The notes: a model not told the origin generated them from the sequence alone. A DNA stretch of 64,000 nucleotides from Brevibacterium luteolum (GCF_013004595.1 NZ_JABEMC010000003.1:248001-312000); one strand, 5' to 3'. Shown: positions 19,058 through 28,422, counted from the first letter of the stretch. A program made the numbers and translations.

Positions 19058-20006
19058 CGCTGCCGTCGCGACTCAAACCTGTGGGCGGACGAGCAGGAAG
19101 TGCGCGCTGCGACGATCCGAACCTTGCGCAGAGCTTGCCAACTCTGTGGAGGAGAGGCCGGTAACGCTTCCAGCGCCGGCCAGCCATCCACCGCCGCTTT
19201 GACAGTCGATCGAGGCCGACGCAGTGTGCATGCCGCGTACCGCGTACGTCCAGCCTGCAGCTGTGATGAGCGGTGCCAGCAGTTTCGAGCGGCCCGTCGG
19301 TCGCCGGTGTCCTTCACTTCTAATGCGGAGAGGCTCCCGCCGCGCATCCGTGTGCTGGACGTTGCGGGCTCTCCGAAGACATCGTGAATGGGCAGAGCGC
19401 CGCTGAGTCCGCTGCCGGTGCCGTATAAGAAGATGTCGATCGAGAATCTCTGCGCTCTCTATCGTCGATGGAAAGGATACGCATCCTGCGGCAGAGCCAG
19501 TCGTCCTTCGCAGCCGGGCAGCCGCCCAGGAAGGAGCGGCCCTATTGACGGCCCAGTTGCAGAGGTCGGCTGAACGAGCGGTCGATGTGGAAGCATGTGA
19601 CGCCGGCCTGCGAACGCACTGCTCAAGCCTGGTTCCAGCACGCAGAAGCCGGCATGGTTGAGACGCGATCTCATCGGCTGCTGCGCGCAACCCTCCTCAA
19701 GGCTGAATTGCATGTCGCCGAGGAGGCCTACGGGCCGCCCGTATGGTGACGCGCGGGGAAGCCGTGATCCGAGACGCGAATGGCCGTCGTCCGCGGGGGA
19801 GCAGGATCAGAGGGGGCCAGAGCGGCTCCGTGCTTCATAAATCCCGTGAGGTGACTCTGGAGAATAGAGCAGGCGCTAGGTTCGATGGACATCCCGGCGC
19901 ACCGAGCGTTGATTCCGCGATGTGCGGCAGCAGCTATCCCAGACGTGCTGCGACGGGGCGCTGTCATTCCTGGAAGCTGTCAGCCAGCGCCCCTGGAAGT
20001 TACGAA
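19058..20006. other. About 950 bp without a recognisable gene between the two oxidase operons
   Basis: The region lies between the terminators of two convergent operons, where only a few dozen bases would be expected. Open frames on both strands (for example 19073-19690 minus) have irregular, Arg/Ser-rich translations, no Shine-Dalgarno and no recognised motif. It may be a decayed gene, a remnant of an insertion, or host an RNA; none of these can be shown by eye. Confidence 0.5.
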
Positions 20007-20037
20007 AGAGGCGCCAGTCGCAATGACTGGCGCCTCT
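20007..20037 (-). terminator. Terminator of ctaE-qcrCAB
   Basis: Perfect 13 bp stem AGAGGCGCCAGTC / GACTGGCGCCTCT with a GCAAT loop, 18 bp past the qcrB stop. Confidence 0.85.
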
Positions 20038-20054
20038 CTCAGGTGATCAGCGAA

Positions 20055-21698
20055 TCAGTGGCCGATCGAGCCACGGGATCCGGCTTCGTGGCTGCCGGCT
20101 TCCACTGCGTGGTGATCGTGGTGAGCGGCATCGAGCTCTTCCTTCGTCACCGGTGCGACCCGATCCTCGTAGAAGTACTTCGCGATGGTCGCGCGGCGCC
20201 TCTCACCCTTGGAGATCTTCCCATCAGGTCCGGGCTCGGCCGGGATGTAGCGCGGCGAATCATAGGCCATGAGCTTCCACAGCTTGTGCGGGTCGAGCGG
20301 CTTGTGGCGCTCTTGGAACTCGCCGTGCGGCAGACGGATGATCTCACCGGATTCGAAGCCGTGCAGGACGATCTCCCGATCCTTCCGCTGCAGTCCCAGG
20401 CAGACCCGCTTCGTGATGATGAAGCCGAGGATCGGTCCAAGGAAGAACATGATGCGGAAGATGTAAATCATGTCGTTGAGCGACATGTGGAAGAACACTG
20501 CCATGAGGTCACCCGAAGCTGCGGCCCACAAGACTGCGTACCACACGACGGCGGCGACACCGACAGCAGTTCGAGTCGGGTTGTTGCGCGGGCGGTCGAG
20601 GACGTGGTGTTCGCGATAGTCCTTCGTCAGCCACGCTTCGAAGAACGGCCAGATCGCCATGGCACCGAACAGCACGAGCGCTGCGAGCAATGCCGTGTTG
20701 ATGTTGAGGCTGAACGGGAGGCCGAAGATGTAGAACTCGAGCCAGCCCGGGAGGATCCGCAGGTATCCGTCCATCCAACCGATGTACCAGTCAGGCTGCG
20801 TACCGGCCGACACAGGGGAGGGGTCGTACGGTCCGTAAGCCCACACTGCGTTGATGGAGAAGATGCCGGAGATGAACCCGAGGAGAGCGAAGATCATGAA
20901 GAAGAATCCACCGCCCTTGGCTGCGAACGTCGGGAGAACGGGTTCGCCGACGACGTTGCGGTTCGTGTGTCCGGCGCCAGGCCACTGCGTGTGCTTGTGG
21001 ATGACCACGAACATCAGGTGGATCGCGATGAAGGCGATGATGAGCGCCGGCACGACCATGATGTGCAGCGTGTAGAGCCTGGAGATGATATCGGTGCCCG
21101 GGAACTCGCCTCCGAAGAGGAAGAAGGAGACGTAGGTGCCGACGAGCGGAATCGACTTCAGCAGACCGTCGATGATTCGCAGGCCGTTGCCGGAGAGCAC
21201 GTCATCGGGCAGCGAGTAGCCGGTGAAGCCGGCACCCATGCCCAGGGCGATGAGTGCGATGCCGACCATCCAGTTGATCTCACGCGGGCGACGGTAGGCG
21301 CCGGTGAAGAAGATGCGCAGAGCGTGCACCGAGACAGCGACCATGAACAGCAGGGCTGCCCAGTGGTGCATCTGGCGGATGAAGAGTCCTCCGCGCACCT
21401 CGAAGGAGATCGCCAGCGTCGACTCGAACGCCTCGGACATCTCGACACCCTGGAGCGGGACGTACGGGCCTTCGTAGATCGCGTGACCCATCGCCGGCTT
21501 GAACCAGAACGTCAGGAACGTACCGGTCAGCACCAGGATGATGAACGTGTACAGGGCGACTTCGCCGAGCATGAAGGACCAGTGCGACGGGAAGATCTTG
21601 CGGCCGAACTCGCGCACCATCTTCGAAGCGCCGACTCGGGTCTCGGCGAAGGACGCTGCCTTGCCGACCGCAGTTGTGGGTTCGTGCGTCATCGTCAT
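20055..21698 (-). CDS. qcrB: Cytochrome bc1 complex cytochrome b subunit
   Basis: The quinol-oxidising, dihaem membrane subunit of complex III, 547 residues with about nine membrane helices. Haem-ligand histidines appear in RQMHHWAALLF and HALRIFF in the second helix and in YTLHIMVVPALIIAFIAIH. The Qo-site PDWY motif is in GTQPDWYIGW. The long hydrophilic C-terminal extension rich in His/Glu is typical of actinobacterial QcrB. It overlaps qcrA by 4 bp and ends the ctaE-qcrC-qcrA-qcrB operon. Confidence 0.97.
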   Translation of the reverse strand: MTMTHEPTTAVGKAASFAETRVGASKMVREFGRKIFPSHWSFMLGEVALYTFIILVLTGTFLTFWFKPAMGHAIYEGPYVPLQGVEMSEAFESTLAISFEVRGGLFIRQMHHWAALLFMVAVSVHALRIFFTGAYRRPREINWMVGIALIALGMGAGFTGYSLPDDVLSGNGLRIIDGLLKSIPLVGTYVSFFLFGGEFPGTDIISRLYTLHIMVVPALIIAFIAIHLMFVVIHKHTQWPGAGHTNRNVVGEPVLPTFAAKGGGFFFMIFALLGFISGIFSINAVWAYGPYDPSPVSAGTQPDWYIGWMDGYLRILPGWLEFYIFGLPFSLNINTALLAALVLFGAMAIWPFFEAWLTKDYREHHVLDRPRNNPTRTAVGVAAVVWYAVLWAAASGDLMAVFFHMSLNDMIYIFRIMFFLGPILGFIITKRVCLGLQRKDREIVLHGFESGEIIRLPHGEFQERHKPLDPHKLWKLMAYDSPRYIPAEPGPDGKISKGERRRATIAKYFYEDRVAPVTKEELDAAHHDHHAVEAGSHEAGSRGSIGH

Positions 21699-22744
21699 TC
21701 TACCGAAGTCTCCCTCATGTTGATCTCCCAGAAGGTCGGTCCGACGGGCTCAGGGAAGTCGCGCTGAGCCACGAGGTAACCTTCGTCGTCGACTGCGATC
21801 GGCAGCTGCGGCAGAGGCCGCTTCGCCGGTCCGAAGATGACAGCGCAGTGGTTCGTCACGTCGAATGTCGACTGGTGGCACGGGCACAGCAGGTGGTGCG
21901 TCTGGTGCTCGTACAGAGCGACCGGGCAGCCGACGTGGGTGCAGATCTTGGAATAGGCGACGATTCCGTCGACGCCCCAGTCTTCCTTCTCCGGGTCGGT
22001 GTTGAGCTCCCGCGGATCGATGCGCATGAGCAGCACCGCGGCCTTGGCCTTCTCATCAAGTGGGTGCTCCGACTCGTGCATCTTCTCCGGGATCACGTGG
22101 AAGGCCGAGCCGATGGTGACTTCCTCGGCGCGGATGTAGCGATCCTCCTGCGGAACCATGCCGGGGTCCTGACACAGACGCACGCCCGGGCCCCACAGGG
22201 TCTTGAAGAGGCTGTCTCCCGGCAGCGGTCCGAGGTCGCGGAACACGAGGACGGCCGGCAGAGGAGCGAGTGCCACAGCAGCGATGAGCGTGTTGCGCAG
22301 GAACGGACGGCGTGCGATGCCCGACTCTTCCTTCGCCTGGTTGAGGATCTCGATGGCGACCGCCTGATCCTCCTCGGACCCGGCGATGTCGTGGCGCTCT
22401 TCGACGACTTCTGCGTCAGGAATCAGCTGCCGAGCCCAGAGGATCACACCGATGCCGATGCCCGCGAGAGCGGCGGCGGAGGTGATGCCGAACGCAGTGT
22501 TCTGCAGGCGCAGGTTGTTGTACGTGCCCGGCTCTGAGTCGAACAGGAAGTACGACACGATGAAACCGATCGTTCCGATCATCGACAGGATGAACCAGCC
22601 GGCGATCTGGCGTTCGGTGATGCGCTCTGCCTGCGGCGAGCTGTCAGTGATTCGAGGCTTGTGTTCGGGCAGACCGGGGTTGGTGTGCCCGTTCACCTGC
22701 TCGAGCTGGCTGCCGGCTTCGGCAGTGAGATGCTTCGAGGTCAT
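21695..22744 (-). CDS. qcrA: Rieske iron-sulfur subunit of cytochrome bc1 complex
   Basis: Carries the [2Fe-2S] cluster that takes electrons from menaquinol. The cluster ligands are Cys268 and His270 in CTHVGC and Cys287 and His290 in CPCHQ, with Cys273-Cys289 as the stabilising disulfide. The 349-residue length with three N-terminal membrane segments is the actinobacterial form, longer than the proteobacterial one. It sits between qcrC and qcrB, and its stop codon overlaps the qcrB start. Confidence 0.97.
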   Translation of the reverse strand: MTSKHLTAEAGSQLEQVNGHTNPGLPEHKPRITDSSPQAERITERQIAGWFILSMIGTIGFIVSYFLFDSEPGTYNNLRLQNTAFGITSAAALAGIGIGVILWARQLIPDAEVVEERHDIAGSEEDQAVAIEILNQAKEESGIARRPFLRNTLIAAVALAPLPAVLVFRDLGPLPGDSLFKTLWGPGVRLCQDPGMVPQEDRYIRAEEVTIGSAFHVIPEKMHESEHPLDEKAKAAVLLMRIDPRELNTDPEKEDWGVDGIVAYSKICTHVGCPVALYEHQTHHLLCPCHQSTFDVTNHCAVIFGPAKRPLPQLPIAVDDEGYLVAQRDFPEPVGPTFWEINMRETSVE

Positions 22745-22787
22745 TCGCTTCCTCGTCTATTACTCGATACGGATGAAAACTTGAGGG

Positions 22788-23573
22788 TTACTTCGAACGC
22801 GAGGACAGCCACATCGTGATGCCGATGACGCCTGCCAGGCCGAAGAACCAGATGAACAGACCCTCGGACACCGGTCCGATCGAGCCCAGGGAGAAGCCGC
22901 CGGGCTCGGTCTCTTCGGTGACTTCCTTGATGTAGGCGATGACATCGCGCTTCTGTTCGGGAGTCAGGTTGGCGTCATTGAAGATCGGCATATTCTGCGG
23001 ACCGGTCTGCATGGCTTCGTACAGGTGCTTCTCGGAGACACCGGAGAGGCTCGGAGCGTACTTGCCGCGGGTCAGGGCGCCGCCGGCGCCGACCACGTTG
23101 TGGCACATTGCGCAGTTGACGCGGAACAGACCACCGCCGGCAGCGACATCACCCTTGGAGGGATCCAGGTACTCGTCCTCCGGAACTGCCGGTCCGGGGC
23201 CGAGTGATGCGACGTAGGCAGCCATCTGACGGGTCTGCTCTTCGCTGAACTGGGGCTGCTTGACCTGGGCCTGCGGGCCCATCATCTGCAGCGGCATGCG
23301 GCCGGTCCCGACCTGGAAGTCGACAGCAGCAGCGCCGACGCCGATGAGGCCGGGGCCATTCTCGGTGCCCTCGCCGCTCATGCCGTGGCATGTCGCGCAG
23401 TTCGTGACGAAGAGCTTCTCGCCTTCCTCAACGTCTGAGGCGGAGTACTCTTCAGCGTTCGCAGTGCTCGTTCCGGTGAATGCGGCGTATGCGCCTCCGG
23501 TGAGGAGCAGGCCGACGAGCAGGAGCACGACGAGTGCCATGGGGTGCCGGCGTCGTTCCGCTAGAAGCTTCAC
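22788..23573 (-). CDS. qcrC: Dihaem cytochrome c subunit of cytochrome bc1 complex
   Basis: A membrane-anchored dihaem cytochrome c that passes electrons directly to the CuA of subunit II, replacing soluble cytochrome c. Two haem motifs are present: C59-A-T-C62-H63 and C154-A-M-C157-H158. There is an N-terminal membrane segment or signal (about 11-31) and a C-terminal anchor (about 232-255). The length is 261 residues. It lies between ctaE and qcrA on the same strand. Confidence 0.97.
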   Translation of the reverse strand: MKLLAERRRHPMALVVLLLVGLLLTGGAYAAFTGTSTANAEEYSASDVEEGEKLFVTNCATCHGMSGEGTENGPGLIGVGAAAVDFQVGTGRMPLQMMGPQAQVKQPQFSEEQTRQMAAYVASLGPGPAVPEDEYLDPSKGDVAAGGGLFRVNCAMCHNVVGAGGALTRGKYAPSLSGVSEKHLYEAMQTGPQNMPIFNDANLTPEQKRDVIAYIKEVTEETEPGGFSLGSIGPVSEGLFIWFFGLAGVIGITMWLSSRSK

Positions 23574-23622
23574 TAGTTAGTCCTTTTGTTGCAGTTGCCA
23601 GGGGCGAGGTCTTACGGGCGCG

Positions 23623-24261
23623 TCACATCAAGATGTAGATGACGAAGAACAGGCCAACCCACACGACGTCGACGAAGTGCCAGTAGTACGACATGCAGAT
23701 GGCGAACGTCGCTTCTCGATGGCCGAAGCGCTTTGCGGCGTGGGCGCGTCCGATGACGAGCAGGAACGCGATGAGTCCGCCGAGCACGTGGAGGCCGTGG
23801 AAGCCGGTGGTCAGGTAGAAGACCGAACCGTAGGCGTTCGAGTTGATTGCGATGCCCTCGGAGACGAGGGTGGCGTACTCGAAGACCTGGCCGCCGATGA
23901 AGATCGAGCCGAGGATGAAGGAGAGGTAGTACCACTCGATCATGCCCCACGAGCCGATGTTCATGAGCCCGCCGGTGCGGCGCGGCTTGAAGTGCTCAGC
24001 CTTGAAGACACCCAGCTGGCAGGTGACCGATGAAAGCACCAGGATCGACGTGTTGATCGATGCGAACACGACGTCATGCTTAGCGGTCTCCGTCTCCCAC
24101 ATCTGAGGTACAACGGACCGGACTGTGAAGTACATGGCGAAGAGCGCGGCGAAGAACATCAGCTCGCTCGACAGCCACACGATGAACCCGACTGTCGTCG
24201 TGTTGGGCCTGTTTACGACTGGATGAACCGGCGCTGTTGAAGTTGCAGTGGCAGTAGACAC
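23623..24261 (-). CDS. ctaE: Cytochrome c oxidase subunit III
   Basis: A 212-residue membrane subunit of the aa3 oxidase with five hydrophobic segments and the motifs [28 protein letters not shown] and [13 protein letters not shown]. The first gene of the ctaE-qcrCAB operon. The GTG at 24261 is chosen because homology starts close to it. TAATAA/AATAAT and GGAGG sequences lie within 16 bp upstream, so either a leaderless start or a very close ribosome site is possible. The longer ORF to 24585 has no homology upstream and is unlikely. Confidence 0.95.
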   Translation of the reverse strand: MSTATATSTAPVHPVVNRPNTTTVGFIVWLSSELMFFAALFAMYFTVRSVVPQMWETETAKHDVVFASINTSILVLSSVTCQLGVFKAEHFKPRRTGGLMNIGSWGMIEWYYLSFILGSIFIGGQVFEYATLVSEGIAINSNAYGSVFYLTTGFHGLHVLGGLIAFLLVIGRAHAAKRFGHREATFAICMSYYWHFVDVVWVGLFFVIYILM

Positions 24262-24548
24262 GCCTCCATTATTACCCTGTCCGCAGGATAAATTCACCTT
24301 TTGCTCAGCTAATTGAGCGAGTTTTTCTACAGCGTGTGGAATTTCCAGCGAGAACTCGCGGCCGGTCGGTTCGTCACGACTCTGCAACGTGCGCGTGTCG
24401 GGAGTCCCGAAGAGCTGCGAAACGGCATCGCCGCACATCAGCGGCCGGTACCGAGGCGGAGACGGGCAGAGGCTCGGATCGCCGGCTGCGCAGAGACTGC
24501 GATGAAACGGGTTCGGTGTGCTGTGCGAGTGGCGCGTAGGATGTTCCG
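24262..24548. promoter_or_regulatory. Divergent ctaE/trpD control region
   Basis: No gene is seen. It should hold the ctaE-qcrCAB promoter (TAATAAT box just before the ctaE start, minus strand) and a TAGGAT -10 at 24537-24542 (plus strand) for trpD. The palindrome GGAATTTCC occurs near 24334-24342. Confidence 0.4.
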
Positions 24549-24575
24549 GTGACAGCCTGGCCGCTGTCCGCATGA
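24549..24575 (+). CDS. Possible leaderless Trp-containing leader peptide of trpD
   Basis: A GTG 6 nt after the TAGGAT box opens an eight-codon frame reading M-T-A-W-P-L-S-A and then TGA, 24 nt before trpD. The geometry is the same as at the leaderless genes in this window, and a Trp codon is present, but only one. It may be a regulatory upstream ORF or chance. Confidence 0.25.
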   Translation: MTAWPLSA

Positions 24576-24599
24576 TACGCACCAACTCGAAAGGCCCCT

Positions 24600-25709
24600 A
24601 TGTCTGCCGTTCCTTCTGCAGCCGATGCTCCTGCCACCGTCTCCGGTGTGCGGGAGTGGCCGGATCTGCTCGTGGCTCTGATGAATAAGGAGAACCTCGA
24701 CGCGGCGACCGCCGGGTGGGCGATGGACGAGATCATGTCCGGCAGTGTCCCGGATGTGACGATGGCGGCATTCCTCGTCGCCCATCACGCCAAAGGGGAG
24801 ACGGTGGAGGAGATCACCGGTCTTGTCGAGGCGATGATGGGCCATGCCGTACCGCTGGAGGGCCTCAGCGACGCCGTCGACATCGTCGGCACCGGCGGAG
24901 ACCGGGCCAAGACCGTCAACATCTCATCGACTGCCTCGTTCATCATCGCTGCGACCGGCCAGCGTGTCGTCAAGCACGGCAATCGGGCGACCTCCTCTGC
25001 CTCGGGCTCGGCTGACGTGCTCGAAACGCTTGGCCTCGTGCTCGACCTGACTCCTGAGCAATCGCGCCAGCTTGCCGACGACGTCGGCATGGCCTTCTGC
25101 TTCGCCAACGTCTATCACCCGGCCATGCGCTTCATCGCGCCGGTGCGCCGGGCCATCAAGGTGCCCTCGGCATTCAACATCCTGGGGCCGCTGACCAATC
25201 CCGCTCGCACCCGTGCCACGGCGGTCGGCGTGGCAAGCCGGGAGATGGCGCCATTGGTCGCCGGTGTCCTCGCCCGCCGCGGTGACTCGGCAGTGGTCTT
25301 CCGCTCGCAGGACGGCCTCGATGAGCTGAGCAACACTGCAGTCAACGACGTGTGGGAAGTCCGCGACGGCTCGATCACGCACAGTGAATTCGATGCCTGC
25401 AGCCTCGGATTTCCGCGGGTGACAAAGGACGACCTGCGGGGTGGCGACCCGGCATTCAACGCGCAGGCCATCCAGAGCGTGCTGGCCGGAGAGCTCTCAC
25501 CAGTGCGCGACATCGTGCTGCTGAACTCTGCTGCCGCACTCGTCGCTGCTGACTCTTCTGCGGAGGGGCCTTTCGCCGAGCGTCTGGCGGCGAAGATCGA
25601 GATCGCGCGCGAGCATCTCGACTCCGGCGCAGCGTACGACAAGCTGCAAGAGCTCATCGCTGCCTCGCGGCGTCTCTCGGGCCGCGACGAGGCACCCGCA
25701 GAGGGCTGA
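24600..25709 (+). CDS. trpD: Anthranilate phosphoribosyltransferase
   Basis: Couples anthranilate with PRPP, the second step of the tryptophan branch. The conserved GTGGD (residues 97-101), the KHGNRATSS PRPP/anthranilate block (about 125-133), and GPLTNPA near 190 are all present. The length of 369 residues is normal. The start ATG 24600 has GAAAGG upstream. It stands alone, not in a trp operon, and is divergent from ctaE as in mycobacteria (Rv2192c/Rv2193). Confidence 0.97.
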   Translation: MSAVPSAADAPATVSGVREWPDLLVALMNKENLDAATAGWAMDEIMSGSVPDVTMAAFLVAHHAKGETVEEITGLVEAMMGHAVPLEGLSDAVDIVGTGGDRAKTVNISSTASFIIAATGQRVVKHGNRATSSASGSADVLETLGLVLDLTPEQSRQLADDVGMAFCFANVYHPAMRFIAPVRRAIKVPSAFNILGPLTNPARTRATAVGVASREMAPLVAGVLARRGDSAVVFRSQDGLDELSNTAVNDVWEVRDGSITHSEFDACSLGFPRVTKDDLRGGDPAFNAQAIQSVLAGELSPVRDIVLLNSAAALVAADSSAEGPFAERLAAKIEIAREHLDSGAAYDKLQELIAASRRLSGRDEAPAEG

Positions 25710-25722
25710 GCCGCTCAGCATT

Positions 25723-27489
25723 TCACTGCTGGCTGGCGCTGCCTGCGGCGGCGAAGCCGCTGGTGTGCAAGCCGAAGGCGTGCCCGCTTCGAGGCGCGCA
25801 CCAGTTTCCCGTGACTGACAGGAGCTGGGAACCCGGCTGCTGCAGCCAGCGGAGCAGGATATCGGTCTCCTCCTCGTACGTGCTGCCAGTCCCTGGAACC
25901 GGCGCATCGACGTGCTCGCCCGTCAGGCGCAGAGCCGACACGACCTCTCGAAGCCGAGTCGGGTGTGTCACGTGCGCGCTGCCGGCCATCTTTCCGTAGC
26001 GGATCAGGGCCACGTCGAGACCGGCCGCAGGGTTCTTCTGCTCGCGGGGTTGAGCGGCGATGAGCTCCGGCACTGCGTAGAGCCCGCGACGCTGTTCATC
26101 GGAGACGGTTGTCCGCAGCAGGTCAGCCGCGAGGTCACGGATCTCGGCGGCGCGTTCGTAGCGCTGCGCGGAGCTGGCATCGATCATCGCCCGGCGGATC
26201 TGGTCGAGCAGACCGGTCGAATCGCCGCCGAGAAAGGCAGCGAGGTCGCTCAGCTCTGCGCGGTATTCTTCCTGGCTCTGCCCGATGCACGGACCTGTGC
26301 AGCGTCCCATTTCTGCGGCTGCACACGGGGTTCGTCGGGCTGCGGCAGCTGACTGCGTGCACCGCTTGACGGTGACGACGCGTTCCAGAGTGTCCTTGAT
26401 CCGCTGTGCGGTTGCCTGTGATCTGAACGGTCCCAGGCGGGGATACCGCTCCGGTCTGTCGGAAGCGGGAGGAGTCCTCGTCACCGACAAGCGGGGATAC
26501 GGTTCGTCTGTCAGGCGCAGCCAGGCGCGCTTGTCGGCGTTCTTCGAGCGCCGGTTGTACGGCGGCTGCAGCTCGGCGATGAGCCGCACTTCGCGCACAT
26601 GGGCCTCAACGACCGTCTCGCATACGAGTGTCGAGACTTCCTGCGTTGCGGTGACCATCTCGGTCATCCGTCCGCGCGTCTCCCCGGCATTGAAGTACTG
26701 GCGCACGCGCGTGGCCATGTTCCGGCTGGTGCCGACGTACAGTGTGCGGCGCGAACCGTCGAGGAACATGTAGACGCCCGGCAGTGCGGGCACATCGCGC
26801 GCGAGGTGCGATTTCCGCTGGCGCTTCTGCCAACCGGAGGTGCGTACGGTCCCCAGCTCCTCGAGGGTGGTGATTCCGTACGAGCCGAAGCGCTCGAACA
26901 GGTGGTGCAGGATCTCATTCGTGGCCCTGGCATCGTCGAGAGCACGATGAGTGGGCGGCGTCTGGGTGGCGAAGTGCTGCGCAAGCGTCGCCAGCTTGTG
27001 GTTGCGCACCTCTGGTCGGGGTACGACATGACGTGCCAGGCGAACGGTGTCGAGGACGTGCGGGTTCGGCCACTGATAGTCCAGGCGCGCGCAGGCAGCT
27101 TTGAGGAAGCCGATGTCGAACCCTGCGTTGTGGGCGACCAAGACCGCTCCGCGGCTGAATTCCAGAAAGCTCGGCAGCACAGCATGAATCGTCGGTGCGC
27201 CTGCCACCATTCCATTGGTGATGCCGGTGAGACGTTCGACGAAAGCGGAGATGACCGCCTGCTCGGGGCGCACCAGGGTGGAGAACTCGCCAACCACCTC
27301 ACCGCCGCGGGTCTTGACCGCACCGATCTCGGTGATCTCCTCGCGCTGTGCGTGGGCACCTGTTGTCTCCAGGTCCACCGTCACGAAGGTGACGTCGTGC
27401 AGGGGCGTGCCCACATCGGCGAAGGAGAGCTGTCCGCTGCGGGGCTGCGACGCCTGATCGAACAGCGGTGGCTGGTGGCTGGCTGGCAT
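25723..27489 (-). CDS. DnaQ-like 3'-5' exonuclease fused to a GIY-YIG (UvrC N-type) nuclease
   Basis: A 588-residue two-domain nuclease. Residues about 30-200 form a DEDDh exonuclease: FVTVDLETTG, LVAHNAGFDIGFL and HRALDDARAT carry the acidic residues and His. Residues about 230-310 form a GIY-YIG domain (LPGVYMFLDGSRRTLYVGTSRN, with RVRQYF and EVRLIAEL further on), followed by a region with CTGPCIGQ as in UvrC/Cho. The combination matches the actinobacterial Rv2191 family, thought to act in DNA repair; the substrate is unproven. The start ATG 27489 lacks a Shine-Dalgarno; a weak CATCAT lies 6 nt upstream. It is convergent with trpD (13 bp gap). Confidence 0.9.
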   Translation of the reverse strand: MPASHQPPLFDQASQPRSGQLSFADVGTPLHDVTFVTVDLETTGAHAQREEITEIGAVKTRGGEVVGEFSTLVRPEQAVISAFVERLTGITNGMVAGAPTIHAVLPSFLEFSRGAVLVAHNAGFDIGFLKAACARLDYQWPNPHVLDTVRLARHVVPRPEVRNHKLATLAQHFATQTPPTHRALDDARATNEILHHLFERFGSYGITTLEELGTVRTSGWQKRQRKSHLARDVPALPGVYMFLDGSRRTLYVGTSRNMATRVRQYFNAGETRGRMTEMVTATQEVSTLVCETVVEAHVREVRLIAELQPPYNRRSKNADKRAWLRLTDEPYPRLSVTRTPPASDRPERYPRLGPFRSQATAQRIKDTLERVVTVKRCTQSAAAARRTPCAAAEMGRCTGPCIGQSQEEYRAELSDLAAFLGGDSTGLLDQIRRAMIDASSAQRYERAAEIRDLAADLLRTTVSDEQRRGLYAVPELIAAQPREQKNPAAGLDVALIRYGKMAGSAHVTHPTRLREVVSALRLTGEHVDAPVPGTGSTYEEETDILLRWLQQPGSQLLSVTGNWCAPRSGHAFGLHTSGFAAAGSASQQ

Positions 27490-27625
27490 AGGAACATGAT
27501 GTCACGCGCTTCAGACAACGCCATGGACGGCGTCGCAATGACCGGATCGACAGGCGATGTCAGTGGGTGCCCGTAGCGTCAATGGTGCCCGCTCATCGAC
27601 ACAGCACTGACCTGAGGAGCTGACC

Positions 27626-27952
27626 ATGATTGTCGAATGCACCCACCCTGACCACGTCGTCGACGCAGCCGGACGGATCGACTGTCCCGCTCCGAACTGC
27701 CTGGCGGCAGCAATCGACCGCAGTGATGTCGCCAGACAGCCCAATCCGATGGATCGCCTGCCTGCTCAGCGTCCGGACTGGATTCTCTCCAGCCCGGATG
27801 CGCTGGAGGAGTGTGAGGTGGAGGCGCTTGCGATCCTCGGAGACGCGGGCCTCGTCCCGCAGATCGTGAGCCTCGGACCTGATGATGCCACCACAGAAAT
27901 GCGTCCTGCCAGCTTCCACGGCTCGTTGGTCCGAGATGCCCGAGGTGCCTGA
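27626..27952 (+). CDS. Small hypothetical protein with a Cys/His N-terminus
   Basis: A 108-residue ORF with a good Shine-Dalgarno (GAGGAG, 6-7 nt before ATG) and mostly G/C third positions, so probably real. The N-terminus carries CTHPDH and, after about eight residues, CPAPNC: four Cys/His pairs that could bind zinc. I do not recognise the family. It is convergent with the DUF gene at 27984. Confidence 0.55.
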   Translation: MIVECTHPDHVVDAAGRIDCPAPNCLAAAIDRSDVARQPNPMDRLPAQRPDWILSSPDALEECEVEALAILGDAGLVPQIVSLGPDDATTEMRPASFHGSLVRDARGA

Positions 27953-27983
27953 GTCGTGAGTTCCCAGCGGCTGAGCGACGTGC

Positions 27984-28421
27984 TCAGACCTGCGCGCCGT
28001 CTCCGTCTTCAGGTGAGCGGTACTGGGGGAGATGCCGGATCAGCGCGAAGGTGCTGAGCAGTATCACCACGATGATCCCGACGAGGGCGTAACCAGGCAG
28101 CCCGCGGAACAGAAAGGCGCTGAGGACCAGCGCAGCGATTCCGCCGATGAGCCCGACGAGTCCGAGCATGAAGAGCGGGGAGGCGGTGCGCCAGCCGACC
28201 GGGCCGGGGTCCGGCGGTTCCCACTCCTCGTCGTCTGCTAGCGCATCGCGGATCTCATCGGTGGACATCTCCGGCACGAACCCCTGGTCGCGATTGATGC
28301 CGGAGACGAGGTCCTTCCACTGGGTATCGTCAATGCGCTCGCTGTCATCCAGGGCGTCCCACGTGGGCTCGAACCTGTCGTCGTCTGATGAGGAGTGGTC
28401 GTCGCGTGCCGAAGGAGACAT
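27984..28421 (-). CDS. Hypothetical protein with two membrane segments
   Basis: A 145-residue protein. The N-terminal half is very acidic and soluble (DDHSSSDDDR, WDALDDSERIDD), followed by EEWEPPDPGPVGW and two hydrophobic segments (about 82-104 and 109-129). The WEPPDPGP stretch before membrane segments recurs in small actinobacterial membrane proteins of unknown function. Its ATG comes one base after the stop of the upstream hydrolase, and AAGGAG lies within the end of that gene, so the two form an operon. Confidence 0.75.
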   Translation of the reverse strand: MSPSARDDHSSSDDDRFEPTWDALDDSERIDDTQWKDLVSGINRDQGFVPEMSTDEIRDALADDEEWEPPDPGPVGWRTASPLFMLGLVGLIGGIAALVLSAFLFRGLPGYALVGIIVVILLSTFALIRHLPQYRSPEDGDGAQV

Positions 28422-28422
28422 C

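Noticed and set aside
19073-19690. A 205-codon minus-strand frame in the ctaF-qcrB gap
   Set aside because: No Shine-Dalgarno or -10 at the start, Arg/Ser-rich with no conserved segment, and it overlaps the region just after the ctaF terminator.
19743-21767. A 674-codon open frame on the plus strand
   Set aside because: Antisense shadow of qcrB that extends into non-coding DNA.
24262-24585. N-terminal extension of ctaE in the longer open frame
   Set aside because: The extra 108 residues do not resemble any oxidase subunit and fill the divergent promoter region.
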